A stretch of 64,000 nucleotides of DNA from CATZDY01 sp045599035 (GTDB taxonomy: Bacteria > Bacillota > Desulfotomaculia > Desulfotomaculales > Desulfocucumaceae): the NCBI GenBank assembly GCA_045599035.1, contig JAZRVI010000037.1, positions 1 through 64,000 of the forward strand, written 5' to 3'. The position numbers were made by a program, and so were the translations under genes. Below, piece by piece: positions 52,638 to 62,174 of this stretch. How positions within the stretch are numbered: position 1 is the stretch's first letter; every line of letters starts with the position of its first letter. The notes under the pieces are model-generated. The model saw only the letters and a list, made by a program, of their open reading frames with translations. It ran no database searches and was not told the DNA's origin.

Positions 52638-53264
52638 ATGAAGGCTTTATTAATTAACGGCAGTCCCCATGCCCAGGGCTGTACTTTTTCTGCTTTGGAG
52701 GAAGTAGCCAAAGAATTGCACAAATGCGGAGTAGATTCGGAAATTCTGCAAATTGGCGTTAAACCGATCAGCGGTTGTATGGTCTGCGGTCAATGCCGCA
52801 AAAACGATGGTCATTGCGTTATCAAGGACGATGGGGTCAACGAAGCCATTGACAAAATCAAGGCGGCTGATGCCGTAGTTTTGGGCAGTCCGGTTTATTA
52901 TGCCGGGGTTTCCGGCCAGATGAAAAGCTTTTTGGATCGGGTCTTTTTTGCCGGGGGCGGCAATTTTGCCCAAAAGCTGGGAGCAGCCGTGGTAAGCTGT
53001 CGCCGGGGCGGAGCGGTTTCCACCTTTGACACCTTAAACCACTATTTCACCATTTGCAATATGCCCATTGTCAGCTCGCAGTATTGGAATCAGGTGCATG
53101 GCAATCAGGCTGAAGAAGCAGCTCAGGATTTGGAAGGTATGCAAACTATGCGGACTTTGGCTCAGAATATGGCTTGGCTGCTCAAATGTATTCAGGCTGG
53201 GGATCAAAACGGAGTGTCTCGTCCGGTTTATGAAGCCAAAGTGCAAACCAACTTTATTCGCTAA
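52638..53264 (+). CDS. flavodoxin-fold NAD(P)H-dependent FMN reductase-like protein
   Basis: A 208-residue flavodoxin-fold protein. The FMN phosphate loop is LLINGSPHAQGCT (3-15), and GSPVYYAGVSGQMKSFLDR is the second flavin contact. A cysteine cluster CMVCGQCRKNDGHC (about 47-60), as in iron-sulfur flavoproteins of anaerobes, could bind a [4Fe-4S] cluster. The substrate is unknown. ATG with GAGGAGG 9 bases upstream. Single gene; the solo omegaRNA element lies just upstream. A short terminator follows. Confidence 0.88.
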   Translation: MKALLINGSPHAQGCTFSALEEVAKELHKCGVDSEILQIGVKPISGCMVCGQCRKNDGHCVIKDDGVNEAIDKIKAADAVVLGSPVYYAGVSGQMKSFLDRVFFAGGGNFAQKLGAAVVSCRRGGAVSTFDTLNHYFTICNMPIVSSQYWNQVHGNQAEEAAQDLEGMQTMRTLAQNMAWLLKCIQAGDQNGVSRPVYEAKVQTNFIR

Positions 53265-53319
53265 ACTTTTAGTTAAAAATTTTTACTTGGATTGCTGGGC
53301 GGAGTGCAGGCGGAAAAAC

Positions 53320-53345
53320 CTGGGCTTTGCCCAGATTTTTAATTT
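53320..53345 (+). terminator. terminator of the flavodoxin-like gene
   Basis: A 6-base-pair GC stem CTGGGC/GCCCAG with loop TTT, then ATTTTTAATTT. Confidence 0.6.
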
Positions 53346-53352
53346 AAAGTTT

Positions 53353-54489
53353 TTAGACAAATTCAGCAAAAACCTGATTGCCCAATTCCCGTCCCCGTCG
53401 AGTCAATTTTAAATAGCCCCCGCTTTGGGTCAAGAGTCCCTGAGCCGTCAAAGCGGCAATTTGGCGGCCGTAAAAGCTGGCGGCTGGCTGGTCGAATTTT
53501 TGGGTAAATTGATTCAGATTAATGCCCCGGCTGATTCGCAAGCCCAGCCAAAAGGTTTCGGAAATGGCTTCCATTCGGCTCAGGCTTTGGCCGGAATAGA
53601 AGGCCAGCCGTTTTCCCCGGATCATCTGCTGATAAGCCGGAAAAGAAGTGGGGTTGGCAAAACGCTGTTCTTGCCAAAGGGAATGAGCGGCCAGACCCAG
53701 ACCCAAATAGGGTTCCCGCCGCCAATAATTCAGATTGTGCAGACATTCCCAGCCGGGACGGGCATAATTGGAAATTTCATAGCGTTCAAAGCCAGCCTGC
53801 TGCAACAGCTTTTCGCTCATATCATCTAAATCGGCGGCTTCGTCCTCATCCATAGCCGTCAGTTTTCCGCTTGCGATTTGGCGGGTCAGGGGAGTTCCTG
53901 GCTCCAATTGCAGGGCATAAAGGGAAAGATGGGTTAATACCTGCAAATCCAGAAGTTTTTCCAAACAGGCCAGTCCCTGTTCCAGGCTTTGGCCGGGAAT
54001 ACCCAAAATCAAGTCGGCATTCAAATTGACAAAACCAGCTTCAGCAGCGGCCAGCAAAGCCTGACGAGCGGTTTCCCAGGTGTGAATCCGACCCAAAATT
54101 TGCAAAAGCTCCGGCTGACAGCTTTGCACTCCCAGGCTTAAGCGATTGAAGCCAAGCTGTCTTAGCTGCCGGAGCTGAATTGCATTAATCGTACCCGGAT
54201 TGGCTTCCAGACTGAGTTCCTGACAGGAGCTTAAATCAAAGCTTTGGCGGCAAAGCTCCAAAAGTCGGCTTAGTTGGGCAATAGTTAAACAGGTGGGAGT
54301 TCCGCCCCCCACAAATAAGGTAGTCATTTTTTTTTCTGCCGGACTTAAAATGGAACCATAAAGCCGAATTTCCTGTTCCAAAACGGCCAGATAAGCCTGA
54401 ATTTCTTCCGGGCTGGCCGGAGCTGAAACAAAATCACAATAGGCACACTTTTGCCGGCAAAAAGGAATGTGAATATACAGTCCGTTCAT
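53353..54489 (-). CDS. hemW: radical SAM HemW-type haem chaperone
   Basis: A 378-residue radical SAM protein with the cluster motif CRQKCAYCDF (11-20) and the GGGTP motif (about 67-71). HemW binds and delivers haem; earlier called oxygen-independent coproporphyrinogen oxidase-like. The CxxxCxxCxF form without the extra Cys of HemN, and a C-terminal HTH-like region (KLTRRGRELGNQVFAEF), favour HemW. It is last in a tight minus-strand operon, 3 bases after the SMR gene. Confidence 0.9.
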   Translation of the reverse strand: MNGLYIHIPFCRQKCAYCDFVSAPASPEEIQAYLAVLEQEIRLYGSILSPAEKKMTTLFVGGGTPTCLTIAQLSRLLELCRQSFDLSSCQELSLEANPGTINAIQLRQLRQLGFNRLSLGVQSCQPELLQILGRIHTWETARQALLAAAEAGFVNLNADLILGIPGQSLEQGLACLEKLLDLQVLTHLSLYALQLEPGTPLTRQIASGKLTAMDEDEAADLDDMSEKLLQQAGFERYEISNYARPGWECLHNLNYWRREPYLGLGLAAHSLWQEQRFANPTSFPAYQQMIRGKRLAFYSGQSLSRMEAISETFWLGLRISRGINLNQFTQKFDQPAASFYGRQIAALTAQGLLTQSGGYLKLTRRGRELGNQVFAEFV

Positions 54490-54492
54490 AGT

Positions 54493-54810
54493 TTATCCTT
54501 TGGATACATTGAGCAGGACTACGCCTGCAATAATTAGGATTATACCAAGTAAGCCAGGGAAGCTCAGACTTTCCTTAAAATAAAGCCAAGCGATCAAAGT
54601 GGTTCCTAAAATGCCAAGCCCGCACCAGGTAGCATAAACCAAATTTAAATCAAGCAGGAGCAGAGTTTTGGATAGACCCCAAAAGGAAAGCAAATAGCCA
54701 ATAATACAAATTACTGTCGGCAGCAGACGACTAAATCCTTGAGACAGTTTAAGGCAAGAAGTAGCTGCAATCTCACTTAAAATGGCCAAAAACAAATATA
54801 AATAACCCAT
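54493..54810 (-). CDS. small multidrug resistance (SMR/EmrE) transporter
   Basis: A 105-residue protein with four helices. The essential membrane glutamate is E13 in LFLAILSEIAATS, and the SMR signature WCGLGILGTTLIAW is present. It may be a guanidinium or drug exporter; single SMR genes act as homodimers. ATG, 2 bases after gpsA on the same strand; cotranscribed with lipid and GTPase genes, which is unusual. Confidence 0.88.
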   Translation of the reverse strand: MGYLYLFLAILSEIAATSCLKLSQGFSRLLPTVICIIGYLLSFWGLSKTLLLLDLNLVYATWCGLGILGTTLIAWLYFKESLSFPGLLGIILIIAGVVLLNVSKG

Positions 54811-54812
54811 GT

Positions 54813-55826
54813 TTATATTATCTCAATTTCATTGCGTAAATTACGGTTCATTAAATTTTGCACCGCAGTCTTGGGATCCAGACCTTCAAATAAAACCTGA
54901 TAGGCTTGATTGGTGATCGGCAATTCAACTTGAAGCTGCCGACCAATTTTATAGGCTGCTCTGGTGGTTTTGACTCCCTCGGCTACCATGTGAATGGAAT
55001 CCAAAGCTTCCTGCAGGCTTTTGCCCTGACCGATGGCAATACCCACCCGGCGGTTGCGGCTGTGCATACTGGTGCAGGTAACGATTAAGTCTCCCACTCC
55101 GGTTAAACCGCTAAAGGTAAAAGGATTAGCTCCCATTTTTTGTCCCAGGCGGACAATCTCAGCCAGACCCCTGGTCATCAAGGCCGCTTTGGTGTTATCT
55201 CCATAGCCCAGACCGTCGGCAATCCCGGTTCCCAGGGCAATTACATTTTTCAGGGCAGCACCTATTTCCACCCCGACAATATCCTGATTGGTATAAACTC
55301 GTAAAAATTCGCCGCTTAAAAAACTGCGGGCTGCTTTGGCCACCTCTATATGAGGGGAAGCGATGACCACAGCGGTGGGGATTTTTTGCAAAACCTCTTC
55401 GGCGTGACTGGGGCCGGAAAGCATGGCATATGGATTAAGATCTGCATCCATTTCTTCCGCAAAAATTTCCGACATTCTTTTCAGGCTGTTTTCCTCCAGC
55501 CCTTTGGCGGTATTGAGGACAATAATTCCTGGTTCCAAAAAGCCTCTGGCCTGCTGCAAAACTTCCCGAAAGGCGTGGCTGGGAACAGCAGAAACAACCA
55601 GCACCGCTCCTCTGGTTACTTCTTCCAGATCTGTACTACAGGTGATTCCGTCCGGGATCAAAATCCCGCCCGAATAGGCCTGATTTCTTTTTTCCTGATT
55701 GATTTCCAGGGCTACCTGAGGTCTTCTGGCCCATAAATGAGGCTGCCAGCCGTTGCGAATTAAAGATACAGCCAAAGCGGTAGCCCAGCTTCCAGCTCCC
55801 CAGATAGCTATTTTTTTATTCGGCAC
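54813..55826 (-). CDS. gpsA: glycerol-3-phosphate dehydrogenase [NAD(P)+]
   Basis: Makes sn-glycerol-3-phosphate for phospholipids. N-terminal nucleotide loop GAGSWATALAV (10-20), catalytic lysine in GAALKNVIALGTGI, and the signature GLTGVGDLIVTCTS. 337 residues. GTG start with GGAGGTG 8 bases upstream. plsY, which uses the product, is directly upstream. Confidence 0.96.
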   Translation of the reverse strand: MPNKKIAIWGAGSWATALAVSLIRNGWQPHLWARRPQVALEINQEKRNQAYSGGILIPDGITCSTDLEEVTRGAVLVVSAVPSHAFREVLQQARGFLEPGIIVLNTAKGLEENSLKRMSEIFAEEMDADLNPYAMLSGPSHAEEVLQKIPTAVVIASPHIEVAKAARSFLSGEFLRVYTNQDIVGVEIGAALKNVIALGTGIADGLGYGDNTKAALMTRGLAEIVRLGQKMGANPFTFSGLTGVGDLIVTCTSMHSRNRRVGIAIGQGKSLQEALDSIHMVAEGVKTTRAAYKIGRQLQVELPITNQAYQVLFEGLDPKTAVQNLMNRNLRNEIEII

Positions 55827-55860
55827 AGAAAAAGCACCTCCAATTCTTATTCTAAGGTAT

Positions 55861-56496
55861 TTATTTGGATTTCTTGCTACTGCCCAGCTTAAACTCCTGA
55901 CCTGCGGCCAGCCGTTTAATATTGGGCCAGTGCTTGAAAAGTAAGGTTAAAGCGGTTAGGATGGCAAAAATAAATAAAACCCAATCCTTTTCCCAAATAT
56001 AAATGGCCGCGGGCAGAGCCAGAGCTGCGGCTATGGAGCTTAGGGAAACATAACGGGAAAGCAGGAGAACCAGACCCCAAATTGCCAAAACGGTCAGCAG
56101 AGTTAAGGGCGAAATGGCCAAAACTACTCCGGCTCCGGTGGCTACTATTTTGCCTCCGGAAAAATGCAGAAAAATTGACCAGCTATGACCGACCAGAGCG
56201 GCTGCTCCGGTAATCAGTCCTAAATATTCCAGTCCAATCCAATAATCCGTAAAATTTGCTCCCACCCAGGCTCCCAGATAAAAGGCCAGCACGCCCTTGC
56301 CAAAGTCACAGGCAAAAGCAGCCAGGCCATAGCCTGCTCCCAGAGTTCGCCAAACATTGGTGGTTCCAATATTGCCGCTGCCATGCTCCCGGATGTCAAT
56401 TCCCTTTATTTTTCCGATTAAATAGCCAAAAGGAATAGAACCAATTAAATAACCGAGAACTATGACTATTAAGATCAAAAAAAGCATTAAGATCAT
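55861..56496 (-). CDS. plsY: acyl-phosphate glycerol-3-phosphate acyltransferase
   Basis: The membrane enzyme adding the first acyl chain to glycerol-3-phosphate. 211 residues, about five to six helices, with motifs GSIPFGYLIGK, GSGNIGTTNVWR (catalytic loop) and GHSWSIFLHFSGGK. It starts 3 bases after der; the ribosome site lies in the last der codons. It is followed by gpsA, which feeds its substrate. Confidence 0.95.
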   Translation of the reverse strand: MILMLFLILIVIVLGYLIGSIPFGYLIGKIKGIDIREHGSGNIGTTNVWRTLGAGYGLAAFACDFGKGVLAFYLGAWVGANFTDYWIGLEYLGLITGAAALVGHSWSIFLHFSGGKIVATGAGVVLAISPLTLLTVLAIWGLVLLLSRYVSLSSIAAALALPAAIYIWEKDWVLFIFAILTALTLLFKHWPNIKRLAAGQEFKLGSSKKSK

Positions 56497-56499
56497 AAT

Positions 56500-57819
56500 T
56501 TACTCCCTGCTTTTGTTGCGGAAGGAAAACCAAATGGGGGTTCCTTCAAAGCCATAAGCCTGTCTAATCTGATTTTCCAGATAGCGGCGATAGGAAAAGT
56601 GGATCAGCTTGCTGTCATTGACCTGAAAAACAAAGCGGGGCGGGGAAGCGGCCATTTGAGTAACATAATAAATTTTCAAGCGTCTGGTTTTATAGCTGGG
56701 CGGAGGATTGCGTAAAACAGCTTCTTTAATCAAATTGTTTAAGCCCGGCGTGGCCACCTTCAGTTGATAGCTTTTAAAAACAGTGTCCACCATATCCAGC
56801 ACTTTACTGACTCTTTGCCTGGTCAGGGCAGAAATAAACATAATGGGGGCATAGCTCAAAAAAGGCAGTTCATCCCGCAAATTTTCCGTAAAGCGAACCG
56901 AGGTGCGATCATCCTTTTCGATTAAGTCCCATTTGTTGAACAGAAGCACCAGGGCTTTGCCCCGTTCATGGGCATAACCGGCGATTTTTTTGTCCTGTTC
57001 GGTAACTCCTTCAGCAGCGTCCAGCAGCAGCAGAGCCACCTGGCAGCGGTCAATGGCTCGCAGGGAACGGATAATACTGTATCTTTCTGTACTGTCCAGC
57101 TCAATTTTGCTTTTTCGCCGCATACCGGCGGTATCAATTAGATTGTAGATCTGACCATCTTTTTCTACAAAAGTGTCAATGGCATCCCGAGTAGTGCCGG
57201 GAATATTGCTGACAATTACCCTTTCCTGCCCAATCAGGGAATTAACCAGAGAGCTTTTGCCCACATTGGGGCGGCCAATGACCGCTACTCGAATAAAATC
57301 CGGGTTTTCTTCGCTTTCGCTTTCCGGCAGCAGCTCCACAATTCGATCCAGAAGTTCTCCGGTATTCAAACCTTCGGCTGCGGAAACCGGAACAGGTTCG
57401 CCCAGACCTAATTTATAAAATTGAAAATAATCCTGCCGTCCGTCAAAGTTTTCAACTTTGTTAGCAGCCAGGATAATATTTTTGCTGTTCTTGCGTAATA
57501 AAGCGGCTATATCCTGATCCGTTGAGGTGATTCCAGTTCTTGCATCTACGGTAAAGACAATCACATCGGCTTCCTGCAGGGCAATTTCCGCCTGCCGCCG
57601 GATATTGGCCATAATTTCGCCCTGTTCGGTTAGATCCAGCCCTCCGGTATCTACCAAAATAAATTCATGTCCGGACCATTCGGCTTCCTGATAGAGCCGA
57701 TCCCGGGTGATTCCGGGGGTATCCTCGACAATAGCGACCATTTCGCCGATAATTCGATTAAAAAGAGTGGATTTGCCAACATTAGGTCGGCCTACAATGG
57801 CCACAACAGGTTTAGGCAT
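56500..57819 (-). CDS. der: ribosome-associated GTPase Der (EngA)
   Basis: A 50S maturation GTPase with two G domains in tandem: GRPNVGKSTLF (10-20) and GRPNVGKSSLV (about 180), each with NKxD (NKVENF-like, variant in the first, and NKWDL in the second), then a KH-like C-terminal domain. 439 residues. ATG with GGAAAGG. Second in the operon after the DUF512 gene. Confidence 0.96.
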   Translation of the reverse strand: MPKPVVAIVGRPNVGKSTLFNRIIGEMVAIVEDTPGITRDRLYQEAEWSGHEFILVDTGGLDLTEQGEIMANIRRQAEIALQEADVIVFTVDARTGITSTDQDIAALLRKNSKNIILAANKVENFDGRQDYFQFYKLGLGEPVPVSAAEGLNTGELLDRIVELLPESESEENPDFIRVAVIGRPNVGKSSLVNSLIGQERVIVSNIPGTTRDAIDTFVEKDGQIYNLIDTAGMRRKSKIELDSTERYSIIRSLRAIDRCQVALLLLDAAEGVTEQDKKIAGYAHERGKALVLLFNKWDLIEKDDRTSVRFTENLRDELPFLSYAPIMFISALTRQRVSKVLDMVDTVFKSYQLKVATPGLNNLIKEAVLRNPPPSYKTRRLKIYYVTQMAASPPRFVFQVNDSKLIHFSYRRYLENQIRQAYGFEGTPIWFSFRNKSRE

Positions 57820-57860
57820 AATTTTTTCCTTTCCAGTTTATTTTTCTCATTATAACTATA

Positions 57861-59177
57861 TTATAACTTATATTTTTGCAAATGAGCAAATAAATCTGCC
57901 GGATTTTCAATAACCCAGACGGTTTTTTGAATTTGGCGGCTGAATTCAGCCAGGGTCCAGTCATCCAGAAAAACCTTTTCTTCTTTTTCGTTGCTGCGGC
58001 GGAACATTACTGCTGGCAGAACCCAGATTTCCCGGTCTTCCGGATTTTGAGAGGCTTCATCCAGCAGATCGGCGGCAGTTAGAAGTCCGGCCACTGTAAC
58101 CTTATTCCCAAAAAAGTGATTTTCCAAACTGGTCAGTTTAATTTGTAGATTGTTTATAGCAGCAAATTGTTCCAACAAAGGCGACCAGACCTTTTGCCCC
58201 AGTTGTCCGGTGATAATTTTAAGCTGCAAGGGTTGAGCCAAAGCCTGAGGCCAGCTTATCTCCTGCCATTCTGTCCAGAATTGCCGGATTAAACCTACCC
58301 CGTTTTCAATTTGGGGATAACCGGCATAAAACTCTTCCGGCGGCAGGGGCTGATCGGCCAGCAAATAAAATTCATCCGAGGCGTAAAGCAGCGGATAGCC
58401 CCGCTCCTGCTCCATTTTTTGCTGCCAGGGGCTTAATTGCCGTAAAACCTGTTCGGCTTCTTGAGCGGTAAAGGTTCGCAAAGCAGGCAAATTTTCCCGA
58501 AAGGCGGTTAAGCCTACCGGTACTACTGCCAAGGATTCCAAAGCAGAACCCAGTCCGATCAGATCGGCAATGGTCTGCTCCAAAGCCGCTCCATCATTCA
58601 GGCCGGGGCAAAGGACGATCTGAGCATGAAAGCTGATTTGGTTTTCCGCCAGCCTTTGCAGTTGAGCCAGAATTTTGCCGGCCTGGGGATTGCCCATTAA
58701 TTGCTCCCGCAAAGCAGGATTGGTGCTATGCACCGAAATATATAAAGGAGTAAAGCGTTGGCTGATAATCCGTTCCAGCTCGGTTTCTCCGATATTGGTC
58801 AGGGTAATAAAATTGCCCTGCAAAAAGGACAGCCGATAATCATCGTCTTTGACATAAAGGGTTTTTCGCATTCCAGGGGGCATTTGAGAAACAAAGCAAA
58901 ACTGACAGTTGTTGCGGCAGGACAGAGGCTTTTCAAGTCCGGTAGAAACAAATTCCAGTCCCAGATCCTCCTCAAAATCCTTTTCAATTTCCAACTGCCA
59001 AAGTTCCCCGTCTTTTTTGCTTATTTCCAACAGCAGATCTTCTTCCGCAATGGCAAAGCGATAAGCCAGCAAGTCCTCTATGGGCTGGCCATTGATTTGG
59101 TTGAGCTGATCTCCGCTTTCCAGTCCGACTTCAGCTCCAATGCTGCCCGGCTCCAAGCGGGCGATAATCATTCCCAA
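57861..59177 (-). CDS. DUF512 radical SAM protein with PDZ domain
   Basis: A 438-residue protein: N-terminal PDZ-like domain (about 1-75; LEPGSIGAEVGLESGDQLNQ), a radical SAM core with CRNNCQFCFV (about 88-97), and the DUF512 C-terminal region. The family precedes der in most Clostridia; its reaction is unknown. TTG at 59177 is preferred over ATG two codons later because AAGGAGAG lies 7 bases upstream. First gene of the operon DUF512-der-plsY-gpsA-SMR-hemW. Confidence 0.9.
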   Translation of the reverse strand: MGMIIARLEPGSIGAEVGLESGDQLNQINGQPIEDLLAYRFAIAEEDLLLEISKKDGELWQLEIEKDFEEDLGLEFVSTGLEKPLSCRNNCQFCFVSQMPPGMRKTLYVKDDDYRLSFLQGNFITLTNIGETELERIISQRFTPLYISVHSTNPALREQLMGNPQAGKILAQLQRLAENQISFHAQIVLCPGLNDGAALEQTIADLIGLGSALESLAVVPVGLTAFRENLPALRTFTAQEAEQVLRQLSPWQQKMEQERGYPLLYASDEFYLLADQPLPPEEFYAGYPQIENGVGLIRQFWTEWQEISWPQALAQPLQLKIITGQLGQKVWSPLLEQFAAINNLQIKLTSLENHFFGNKVTVAGLLTAADLLDEASQNPEDREIWVLPAVMFRRSNEKEEKVFLDDWTLAEFSRQIQKTVWVIENPADLFAHLQKYKL

Positions 59178-59400
59178 ATAACTTCTCTCCTTAATAATTC
59201 TAAATTAAGGTTAGATTCGGTTTCCTGACTCTTTTTTCCTGCTGACAAGGACAAAAATTTAGCAGGCGGGCTTTGAAGGGGCAAGGTAAGAACAGGGAAA
59301 AGGGAATTTAACCAGGTATTTTTTCTTCTAAAAGCAGGAAATAATGGTTTATAAACAGAATAGAAAAAAGTTAAAATAAAAGTGACGGAGGAAAAAGTAA

Positions 59401-61614
59401 ATGTCGGAGCAGAAGGTTCTCAAAAAAGAAATCGAAATTGGAGGCCGACCAATGATTTTGGAAACCGGCCGCCTGGCTAAACAGGCCAGCGGAGCGGTTT
59501 TAGTTCGTTATGGAGATACGGTGGTTTTGGTATCAGCCACGGTAGCCAAAGGAGTTCGGGAAGGAATTGATTTTTTCCCGTTGACTGTGGATTATGAGGA
59601 AAGATTATATGCCGTGGGGAGAATCCCCGGCGGCTTTATTAAAAGAGAGTCCCGCCCCAGTGAAAAGGCAGTGCTTTCCAGCCGTTTGATAGATCGTCCC
59701 ATTCGTCCGCTTTTTCCCAAAAGCTTTCGGAATGAGGTTCAAATTATTGCTACAGTTTTATCGGTGGATCAGGACAATGCTCCGGAAATTGCGGCTATGG
59801 TGGGAGCATCAGCCGCTTTGCATTTGAGTCAGGCTCCTTTTGCCGGTCCCATTGGGGGAGTAATTTTGGGCTTGGTTGATGGAGAGCTGGTTTTGAACCC
59901 GGTGGTCAGTCAGGCGGAACAAAGCCAAATGCATCTGGTGGTGGCCGGAACCGCTGAAGCGGTGATGATGGTGGAATGTAAGGCCAAGGAAGTTCCAGAA
60001 GAAATCATGGTCAAAGCCATTGCCGAAGGTCATGCCAAAATTCAGGAAATTGTAGCGGTAATTGAAGAATTTCGGCAGGAAGCTTTGGCTTTGGGGTTGG
60101 CTCAGGAAAAGATCATAGTGGAAGAAGCTGTGCCGGAAGCGGACTTGCAGGAGCAGGTCAGTGCTTTGGCCAGGGAAAAGGTTTTGGCGGCCATTGCAGC
60201 CTGTGTAAGCAGCAGAGCCAGCAAAAAGGATCGGGAACAGTGTTTTGAAAATATTCGGGCTGAAATCGCTGAAGCCTTTGCGGAAGTTTTTCCGGAACAG
60301 GAAGACAGTGTAATGGCCGTTTTTGATAAAGTAGAAAAAAGTGTTTTCCGCAATTATATTTTGGAGCATCAGGTGCGAATTGACGGCCGGGCTTTGGATG
60401 AAGTTCGCCCTATTTCGGTGGAGGTAGGCGTTTTGCCTCGGACTCACGGCACCGGCTTATTCACCCGGGGTCAAACCCAGGTGCTTTCCGTTTTAACTTT
60501 GGGAGCAATTTCTGATGAGCAGAGAATAGATGGTTTGGGCATGGAAGAAACCAAACGCTATATGCACCATTATAATTTCCCGCCTTACAGCACCGGAGAA
60601 ACTCGTCCCATGCGTTCTCCCGGCCGTCGGGAAGTAGGACATGGGGCTTTGGCGGAAAAAGCTTTGGAAGCGGTTATTCCTTCGGAGCTGGAATTTCCCT
60701 ATACCATTCGGATTGTTTCGGAGGTTTTGGAATCCAATGGTTCTTCCTCCATGGGCAGCGTCTGCGGCAGTTGCCTGTCCCTGATGGATGCCGGTGTTCC
60801 CATTAAAGCTCCGGTGGCTGGAGCAGCCATGGGTCTGATTAAAGAAGGGGATCAGGTGGCTATTCTGACCGATATTCAAGGCTTGGAGGATCATCTGGGC
60901 GATATGGACTTTAAAGTCGCCGGAACCAAAGCTGGGATTACCGCTTTGCAGATGGATATTAAAATTGCCGGAGTAACCACCGAAATTTTGCGGAAGGCTT
61001 TGGCTCAGGCCAACGAAGCCAGAATGTTTATTATGGGCAAAATGCTGGAGGTTATTGCTGAACCTAGAGCCGAGCTTTCACCCTATGCTCCCCGGATTAT
61101 TCACACTCAAATTGATCCGGACAAGATCCGGGATGTTATTGGACCAGGCGGCAAAATTATTCGCAAAATCGTGGAAGAAACCGGAGCGGACATTGACATA
61201 GAAGACGATGGCCGGGTCTTTATTGCCTCCATTAGTGCCGAGGGCGGCGAAAATGCCCTGCGGATTATTGAAACCCTGACCAAGGATGTGCAGACCGGGG
61301 AAATTTATAATGGCCGGGTAACCAGAGTTACTGATTTTGGCTGCTTTGTAGAGGTTATTCCCGGAGTTTTTGGAGTGCCGGGCAAGGAAGGTCTGGTGCA
61401 TATTTCCCAATTGGCTCATCATCGGGTGGCCAAAACCGAAGATGTGGTTAAGGAGGGGGATAGCCTGATGGTCAAAGCGATTGGTTATGATGATCATGGG
61501 CGTTTGAAGCTTTCTCACAAGGAAACCATTCCCAATGATAATCCGGCTCCGGAAGAACACCGGGAAAAACGGGAACGGGATAATAACGGCAAAGGGCGGC
61601 GGCCTAGAAAATAA
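59401..61614 (+). CDS. pnp: polyribonucleotide nucleotidyltransferase (PNPase)
   Basis: A 3'-5' phosphorolytic RNase and part of the RNA degradosome. Two RNase PH domains (about 10-140 and 310-450), a helical linker between them, a KH domain (IGPGGKIIRKIVEETGADI, about 580) and an S1 domain (GRVTRVTDFGCFVEVIPG, about 645) are complete; the C-terminal 20 residues are charged and variable. 737 residues. ATG with GGAGG 9 bases upstream. rpsO, usually before pnp, is not here. Confidence 0.97.
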   Translation: MSEQKVLKKEIEIGGRPMILETGRLAKQASGAVLVRYGDTVVLVSATVAKGVREGIDFFPLTVDYEERLYAVGRIPGGFIKRESRPSEKAVLSSRLIDRPIRPLFPKSFRNEVQIIATVLSVDQDNAPEIAAMVGASAALHLSQAPFAGPIGGVILGLVDGELVLNPVVSQAEQSQMHLVVAGTAEAVMMVECKAKEVPEEIMVKAIAEGHAKIQEIVAVIEEFRQEALALGLAQEKIIVEEAVPEADLQEQVSALAREKVLAAIAACVSSRASKKDREQCFENIRAEIAEAFAEVFPEQEDSVMAVFDKVEKSVFRNYILEHQVRIDGRALDEVRPISVEVGVLPRTHGTGLFTRGQTQVLSVLTLGAISDEQRIDGLGMEETKRYMHHYNFPPYSTGETRPMRSPGRREVGHGALAEKALEAVIPSELEFPYTIRIVSEVLESNGSSSMGSVCGSCLSLMDAGVPIKAPVAGAAMGLIKEGDQVAILTDIQGLEDHLGDMDFKVAGTKAGITALQMDIKIAGVTTEILRKALAQANEARMFIMGKMLEVIAEPRAELSPYAPRIIHTQIDPDKIRDVIGPGGKIIRKIVEETGADIDIEDDGRVFIASISAEGGENALRIIETLTKDVQTGEIYNGRVTRVTDFGCFVEVIPGVFGVPGKEGLVHISQLAHHRVAKTEDVVKEGDSLMVKAIGYDDHGRLKLSHKETIPNDNPAPEEHREKRERDNNGKGRRPRK

Positions 61615-61634
61615 ATTGCAGGCAGGTGTTGAAT

Positions 61635-62132
61635 ATGGCCAAGGATAATTCTTTTGATATTGTTTCTCAGGTGGACTTGCAGGAGGTCAGCAATGCGGTT
61701 AATCAGGCTCAAAAGGAGATCATCAGCCGCTTTGACTTCAAGGGCAGCAAAAGCAAAATTACTTTGGATGAAGATGGAATTACTCTGGTTTCGGATGATG
61801 ACTTTAAATTAAGAAATGTTGTGGATATTTTGGAAAGCAAGATGGTAAAGCGGAATGTTCAGCTTAAATCCTTGCGTTACGGCAAAATCGAAAAGGCGGC
61901 TGGTGATACCGTTCGGCAGCGGGTTGAATTGATTCAGGGTTTGGACAAGGAATTGGCCAAAAAGATTGTGAAGCTGATCAAAAACAGCAAGATCAAGGTT
62001 CAGGCGGCCATTCAGGAGGATCAGGTGCGGGTCAGCGGCAAAAACCGGGACGACCTGCAGGCGGTTATGCAGCTTATTAAGGGCGAGGAATGGGAAATTC
62101 CTTTGCAGTTCAGCAATTTGCGTACCTTCTAA
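61635..62132 (+). CDS. yajQ: YajQ family nucleotide-binding protein
   Basis: A 165-residue protein with two tandem ferredoxin-like halves; SFDIVSQVDLQEVSNAVNQA, FDFKGSKSKI and the closing LQFSNLRTF are family signatures. Homologues bind RNA, tRNA or c-di-GMP. The ATG at 61635 is chosen over a TTG 3 codons earlier (GGCAGGTG lies about 6 bases upstream). It lies 20 bases after pnp and 42 before rimO and is probably cotranscribed. Confidence 0.94.
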   Translation: MAKDNSFDIVSQVDLQEVSNAVNQAQKEIISRFDFKGSKSKITLDEDGITLVSDDDFKLRNVVDILESKMVKRNVQLKSLRYGKIEKAAGDTVRQRVELIQGLDKELAKKIVKLIKNSKIKVQAAIQEDQVRVSGKNRDDLQAVMQLIKGEEWEIPLQFSNLRTF

Positions 62133-62174
62133 AATCCGGTCAAAGGTCTGGATTGGGATAAGAAAGGATTGGCC